Below are positions 15,410 through 19,090 of a stretch of 19,090 bases of DNA, piece after piece. Under the pieces are notes generated by a model. It was not told the origin of the DNA and did not search any database. It saw only the letters and a program-made list of their open reading frames with translations. This DNA is from JBBATK01 sp044228285 (lineage in GTDB: Bacteria > Bacteroidota > Ignavibacteria > Kapaibacteriales > NICIL-2): positions 1 to 19,090 of the forward strand of contig JBGAVD010000013.1 in NCBI GenBank assembly GCA_044228285.1, read 5' to 3'. The translations under genes and the position numbers were made by a program. How positions within the stretch are numbered: the stretch's first letter is position 1; each line of letters opens with the position of its first letter.

Positions 15410-15805
15410 CTATGTATTAGTGTGTTGAACTGCTTGTAGTCGCTTTTCTGCTGGTCTCGTCCACCACGAAATGATGGTGAGCACAAGGAGTAAGAGCGAT
15501 GGATATATCTGGTGTGTACTAGAGGTTGCAATATGCGAGTATGCAGCTCCAGTCATGCAGAAAAAGAAGCCTGCGTACGCCCACTCTTTGTACAGAGCAA
15601 AACGCGGCAATAAGATTGCAATAGTTCCAAGGATCTTCCAGATTCCGATGAGTTGGAGTGTGTAGGTTGGGTAGCCAAGGTGCGACATAAAATCGTTCTT
15701 CGTCTGTAGTCCTAACACCTGCACAACTGCTGTGGAGACCATTCCAAGCGATAGCCAAAGCGTGGAAATCCAATAGATAATACTGATTGTTCGTGTGCTC
15801 ATCAT
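15410..15805 (-). CDS. DoxX-like membrane protein
   Basis: The protein has 131 residues with four predicted membrane segments: ~6-28 (IIYWISTLWLSLGMVSTAVV), ~47-67 (LQLIGIWKILGTIAILL), ~75-92 (AYAGFFFCMTGAAYSH) and ~100-116 (PSLLLLVLTIISWW). The pattern LGYP.Y...IGIWKILG..AILLPRF..YKEWAYAGF is typical of DoxX-like proteins, inner-membrane proteins of unclear activity that often sit beside AHSA1 and ArsR genes. The ATG at 15805 overlaps the stop of the upstream gene as TAATG; a second ATG at 15802 is equally possible. Translational coupling is likely. Confidence 0.87.
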   Translation of the reverse strand: MMSTRTISIIYWISTLWLSLGMVSTAVVQVLGLQTKNDFMSHLGYPTYTLQLIGIWKILGTIAILLPRFALYKEWAYAGFFFCMTGAAYSHIATSSTHQIYPSLLLLVLTIISWWTRPAEKRLQAVQHTNT

Positions 15806-16269
15806 TATCGCCTTGCTCCTGCTACTTGCTCTAATCGATTGTGCGCCATATTCATTCCTGGACCCATTCCAAAACTGAGCATTTTATCGCGATCGGTTGC
15901 AGAGGAGTAAACGATATGGATACGCAGACAACTCGTTTCATCACTGAGCGATTCGAATTCCAGAAACTCTAACTGCACTCCCACTTGTGCGCCCTCCATC
16001 TCAAAGGTGCGTGTGATTCTCAGGTTCTGAGTAACGTCATGGATAGTTCCATGAAAGCGATGCGTGTTTCCCATCGGATCACTGGTCTCAAACTGATAGC
16101 TGCCATGACGATGCATCTCGAGCTCTACAACCTTCGTACCCATCCACTGCTCTAGTAACTCGGCCTCTGAGTAGGCTTGATAGACGAGTTCTACCGGCAG
16201 ATCAAATTCTCTGGTGATGAATAACTCCTGTTGACCCTTCTCGGCACGTACCTGCGTTTTCTGTTTCAT
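15805..16269 (-). CDS. AHSA1/SRPBCC-domain protein
   Basis: It has 154 residues and is of the Aha1-C/START-like SRPBCC fold, with a hydrophobic ligand cavity. Marks are LFITREFDLPVELVYQAYSEAELLEQWMG, then the strand GSYQFETSDPMGNTHRFHGTIHDV and the late SFGMGPGMNMAHNRLEQV helix. Such proteins bind small hydrophobic molecules, but the ligand here cannot be predicted. It lies between ArsR (141-base gap) and DoxX (1-base overlap), the common arsR-SRPBCC-DoxX arrangement. The start is a plain ATG at 16269. The 141-base gap to arsR holds no gene and no clear promoter. Confidence 0.9.
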   Translation of the reverse strand: MKQKTQVRAEKGQQELFITREFDLPVELVYQAYSEAELLEQWMGTKVVELEMHRHGSYQFETSDPMGNTHRFHGTIHDVTQNLRITRTFEMEGAQVGVQLEFLEFESLSDETSCLRIHIVYSSATDRDKMLSFGMGPGMNMAHNRLEQVAGARR

Positions 16270-16410
16270 GTTTAGGTCTGTTCTTGTGATACACTTCTGA
16301 TTCTCGTCTCATGGATCTGTGCCTTGCACACATTTCCTCTCCAATGTATATCCAGCGCTTTTACTCGTGCGCTCAGCTTTGATTGAGAGCGACACTTTAT
16401 ACTCTACCGT

Positions 16411-16737
16411 CTACTTGCTCCGCTTTCTGTGAGCTTTCATTACCGCCTCGAGCTTATTGAAGCGATCATCCCACATGCTGCGGAAAGGCTCCAGAAAGTC
16501 TGCGACCTCCTTCATCCTCATAGCATTGATAGCATAGAGAATCTCTCTACCCTTTTGCTCTTGCAGTACAAGATCACACTCACTGAGTACCTGGATGTGC
16601 TTCGAAATGGTTTGTCGAGATGAATGAAAGTTGTCCGCTATAGCACCCGGCGTCAAAGCCTGCGTTGCCAGGAGTATGAGAATCGCCCTGCGCGTTGGGT
16701 CGGCTATTGCCTGAAAAACATCGCGTCTGGTTTCCAA
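16411..16737 (-). CDS. ArsR-family transcriptional regulator
   Basis: It has 108 residues, starting at a TTG at 16737 (METRRDVFQAIADPTRRAIL, the normal family start; no ATG is available upstream in frame). A winged helix-turn-helix spans residues ~10-80, with recognition helix region SSRQTISKHIQVLSECDLV and wing EQKGREILYAI. No Cys-based metal site (CVC or similar) is present, so it is not a classical metal sensor. ArsR proteins next to AHSA1 genes are thought to sense something linked to the AHSA1 partner. It probably represses its own operon: two matching palindromes overlap its promoter just upstream. Confidence 0.92.
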   Translation of the reverse strand: METRRDVFQAIADPTRRAILILLATQALTPGAIADNFHSSRQTISKHIQVLSECDLVLQEQKGREILYAINAMRMKEVADFLEPFRSMWDDRFNKLEAVMKAHRKRSK

Positions 16738-16758
16738 GTGCAGTTCCTCGTATAAATG

Positions 16759-16803
16759 TGCAGCTATTTGGCTGCAAATATACGCGCAGCCATGTGGCTG
16801 CGC
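16759..16803 (-). promoter_or_regulatory. Twin palindromic operator, probably for the ArsR protein
   Basis: Two near-identical 16-base sites, GCAGCTATTTGGCTGC (16760-16775) and GCAGCCATGTGGCTGC (16786-16801), lie 26 bases apart. Each can be extended by one or two further paired bases. One sits at the expected transcription start and the other in the promoter spacer, which is where an ArsR dimer would block RNA polymerase. Confidence 0.72.
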
Positions 16804-16806
16804 AAG
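16775..16806 (-). promoter_or_regulatory. Promoter of the arsR cluster
   Basis: On the minus strand, CTTG (16803-16806) is followed after 20 bases by TATATTTG (16775-16782), an exact TAnnTTTG -7 box. Transcription would begin near 16770, about 33 bases before the TTG start codon. The operator copies overlap it. Confidence 0.65.
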
Positions 16807-17066
16807 TGCTTTGTGATAATTAGCTGGACCTGCATTATCTCACATGACAGTTTTGGCTACGAGATAGCGTCATGACATTGATACAATTGTCGAGAGCCGC
16901 GATTGCCACGTTTGACGCGCTCGTTCGGCTCGAACGACAGCATGGGATACACACTGAGTGAGTTCTCACAAACTTTCGCACTACGTAGTAAATACGTAGA
17001 GATCACTTTTGACCATGCGCTTATGTTCGTTCTCTTCCTATTCTCTTACACTTTTACATTATTGCT
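16807..17066. other. Intergenic region between arsR and the beta-propeller gene
   Basis: No supported gene is seen. The region holds a hairpin TCGTTCG-GCT-CGAACGA (16921-16937) and a direct repeat of TACGTAG (CTACGTAG-TAAA-TACGTAG near 16984-17001). No good promoter match was found for the downstream gene. Confidence 0.5.
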
Positions 17067-18296
17067 ATGAGAAACTTAATGTCCTTGACTGTCTTTCTCG
17101 TGCTGATACACAGTTGCGTGCTCAACGCACAGTGGATGCCAATCTCATCTGATCTTCCATCATCGGGCGTTACGAAGTTCATTACTGGCGGAGGTCTCAT
17201 TTTCGCTTTGGCGGGTGCTGAGTTCTATATGTCTAGCGACAACGGCAACACATGGGCACCGAAGGTGAAGGATCTGAAGGGAACAGACATCTCTAAGATT
17301 GAAACCATCGCAGCTGACAACAGCATTATTGCTGTGAGCACAGGCAATAAAGGAATCTACATCTCGACTGATCAGGGAGTAAACTGGCGCTTGCCTGCTA
17401 TGGGGATCATACCTAACATGTATGTTATGACGTTAGGAACAAGCGGACCGAACCTTGTCGCCGCAGTACTGAACTCAGCTGATATCGCAAGCACCTATTG
17501 TTCTACAGACCGAGGAGAAACGTGGAAGATGGCAAAAGGTGGAGATTATGTACTCTCGCTGTCCTTTAGTTCTCTAGCAAATGTCGCAATAGCTGGTTGC
17601 GAACAAGGCGTGGCACTTAGATCCACAGACAATGGGCTAAACTGGACAAGAACTTCCCCTCAGGTTGGGCCTATTCGTACAACTCTCGTTTCTGGTTCAA
17701 CTGTATGCTTCGGCGGCAGCGGTAAAGTTGCAACGTCCTCTGATACAGGTTCAACTTGGAAGAGTTCTAAAGTCGGAACATCAACTGCAAGTATCATCCA
17801 TCTTGCTGCATCCGGAAATCTCATGTTCGCAGCATCAACAAGTGAAGGCATGTTTGTCTCTACCGACAAAGGTACTACTTGGATAGAGCGAAATGGCGGA
17901 CTGAGTACGAAGAACATTCAATCAGTTGCCATCAGTGGTGAGAACGTTCTAGTTCTCACGAAAGACGCTGGCCTTTTCAAAGCTACCATAAGCGACTTCG
18001 CAGGTGTCGTTGATGCTGTCACCGATGGCATAGAACAGGAAACTGGGCTCTGGGTTGCTCCACAGCCAGCTTACGGTACAACCACACTGCATTTTCGCAC
18101 TGCTTGTGCAGGATCCGTGGTGTGTAGGGTGTACGATCTCTTTGGTCGACAGTGCTTTAGCATCGACACAGGCTCACATGAATCAGGCTCGCATTCATTG
18201 CCGATTCCTATCGAAACGTTGAGTCCCGGACTCTACTGCATTCAACTTCAATGCAACGACACTGTACTGCGTACATCACTTCGAGTTGGTCGCTAA
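17067..18296 (+). CDS. Secreted Asp-box beta-propeller protein with T9SS C-terminal domain
   Basis: The protein has 409 residues. A signal peptide spans residues ~1-22 (core LTVFLVLIHSCVL, cleavage after NAQ). Six Asp-box repeats follow at ~56-63, 100-107, 146-153, 186-193, 224-231 and 265-272 (SSDNGNTW, STDQGVNW, STDRGETW, STDNGLNW, SSDTGSTW, STDKGTTW), spaced as in a six- or seven-bladed sortilin/sialidase-like propeller. From ~325 the sequence is a T9SS type A tail (LWVAPQPAYGTTTLHF, VYDLFGRQ, LSPGLYCIQL, LRVGR). There are no sialidase catalytic residues that I can identify, so an adhesive or binding role is more likely than an enzyme. It converges with the lamin-tail gene across ~100 bases that lack a clear terminator. 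Confidence 0.87.
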   Translation: MRNLMSLTVFLVLIHSCVLNAQWMPISSDLPSSGVTKFITGGGLIFALAGAEFYMSSDNGNTWAPKVKDLKGTDISKIETIAADNSIIAVSTGNKGIYISTDQGVNWRLPAMGIIPNMYVMTLGTSGPNLVAAVLNSADIASTYCSTDRGETWKMAKGGDYVLSLSFSSLANVAIAGCEQGVALRSTDNGLNWTRTSPQVGPIRTTLVSGSTVCFGGSGKVATSSDTGSTWKSSKVGTSTASIIHLAASGNLMFAASTSEGMFVSTDKGTTWIERNGGLSTKNIQSVAISGENVLVLTKDAGLFKATISDFAGVVDAVTDGIEQETGLWVAPQPAYGTTTLHFRTACAGSVVCRVYDLFGRQCFSIDTGSHESGSHSLPIPIETLSPGLYCIQLQCNDTVLRTSLRVGR

Positions 18297-18399
18297 GCAA
18301 ACAAAACACCGCAACCAGTGAACTCAGCGGCGCACACTCTGAACAGCAAGAAGTGGGCAACTTCAGTGTACATACTACTGATGCTAGAACCCAACTCCT

Positions 18400-19090
18400 C
18401 TAGAGTTTAATGAAGGATCGATACTGCGTACCACACTGCAGGTAGTACACACCAGGTATTAGAGAGTCAACGCGCAGCTTGCGGTGTATCAGTGGCGATC
18501 CACCTGAGAATTCACCAGCAGATGATTCAGAACAACTGTATTTGGTAGACGGAACCAATTGTCCTAGAGCATCGTAAAGTGACAACGGCGCTGAAGAGCC
18601 ACCGAGCGTGACTTTCGTCGAAACATAGATAATCTCATCTGCAGGGTTTGGGTACAGCTGTATTGACTCTGTGATATCCGTTCGCACATCCGAGAGTATG
18701 AGATTGATCGCTCCCGGACTTGATGGTTGCAGTGGCACAAATGGACCACTTCCATTTGGAATTCTGCCATACGAGATGTTATCGGATTGCGCTCCGAAGG
18801 AAACGGAATCGAGGAGTACATTGTTGTGAGCCTCAGTGTCGTATAAACGCACTGCCTCGCCCGACTTTGAAAGTTTGAAATTCGCATGTACCCCTGGAAC
18901 GTCAGTCGTGTCTTCATCAGCCCAGACCAGGAGATACGACATAGCAGGCATCATCGTGCCTTGAGGAATGCTCCAGCGTCGTGAATTGTTATCATCTGTC
19001 AGATAAAGCCCGCTTAGATCCACAGCTGAATCCGCAGTGTTGTACAACTCTATCCAATCCTCAAACTGTCCTTGCGGATCTTGCACAGCA
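18400..19090 (-). CDS. Lamin-tail-domain protein with T9SS C-terminal domain, 5' end cut by window
   Basis: The frame runs out of the window (codons GCT GTG CAA at the edge), so the start is missing and the visible ~229 residues are the C-terminal part. Residues ~5-110 are a lamin tail domain (FEDWIELYNTADSAVDLSGLYLTDD, WSIPQGTMMPAMSYLLVWADEDT, NFKLSKSGEAVRLYD). The end is a T9SS type A tail (IQLYPNPADEIIYVST, LYDALGQLV, PGVYYLQ, FIKL). Bacterial lamin-tail domains occur in large cell-surface proteins, commonly beside CotH, nuclease or phosphatase domains; the missing part decides which. Surface location is likely. Confidence 0.88.
   Translation of the reverse strand, partial: AVQDPQGQFEDWIELYNTADSAVDLSGLYLTDDNNSRRWSIPQGTMMPAMSYLLVWADEDTTDVPGVHANFKLSKSGEAVRLYDTEAHNNVLLDSVSFGAQSDNISYGRIPNGSGPFVPLQPSSPGAINLILSDVRTDITESIQLYPNPADEIIYVSTKVTLGGSSAPLSLYDALGQLVPSTKYSCSESSAGEFSGGSPLIHRKLRVDSLIPGVYYLQCGTQYRSFIKL

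Noticed and set aside
16872..16961. A 29-codon ORF with an ATG in the arsR upstream region
   Set aside because: It has no ribosome site, no known family and a length expected by chance.

Overview
The window looks like a chromosomal segment from a member of the Bacteroidota/Chlorobiota/Kapabacteria-like lineage. Three lines of evidence support this. First, three secreted proteins end in Por/type IX secretion (T9SS) C-terminal domains. Second, two promoters match the Bacteroidota-type pattern of a -33 TTTG-like box and a -7 TAnnTTTG box: one before the tRNA and one before the ArsR gene. Third, arginine synthesis is encoded by the Bacteroidota-type cluster with a transcarbamylase of the N-succinylornithine class. 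The exact genus cannot be read from the sequence.

Layout. 1-1404 is the 3' part of an unrecognised alpha-helical repeat protein. 1500-3152 (minus) is a secreted endonuclease I-family protein with Ig-like domains and a T9SS tail. 3320-4570 is fabF (beta-ketoacyl-ACP synthase II). 4858-12257 is an arginine biosynthesis cluster in the order GNAT acyltransferase, argG, argC, argF', argB, argE, argH. The first three genes overlap by ATGA junctions, and argD is absent from where it would be expected, between argC and argF'. A tRNA-Val(TAC) follows, with a clear promoter and an intrinsic terminator. 12620-13018 is an array of roughly 95-bp tandem repeats built from palindromes. 13006-16737 (minus) holds an S41 peptidase, a YdeI/DUF1801-like protein, a DUF4256 protein, a DoxX-like membrane protein, an AHSA1/SRPBCC protein and an ArsR regulator. 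The last four form a tight arsR-led cluster with a self-regulatory-looking promoter. 17067-18296 is a secreted Asp-box beta-propeller protein with a T9SS tail. 18400-19090 (minus, cut by the window edge) is a lamin-tail-domain protein with a T9SS tail.

How the genes work together. GNAT, argC, argF', argB, argE, argG and argH would make arginine from glutamate through acylated (acetyl or succinyl) intermediates, apart from the missing aminotransferase step. The arsR cluster is probably a small stress- or metabolite-responsive unit, but its ligand is unknown.

The most unusual content is non-coding. A modular palindromic repeat is present in tandem downstream of the S41 gene, where it supplies that gene's stop codon, and as a single inverted copy directly after fabF. 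In both places it has the same orientation relative to the gene's 3' end. A second, unrelated hairpin repeat is duplicated between argF' and argB.
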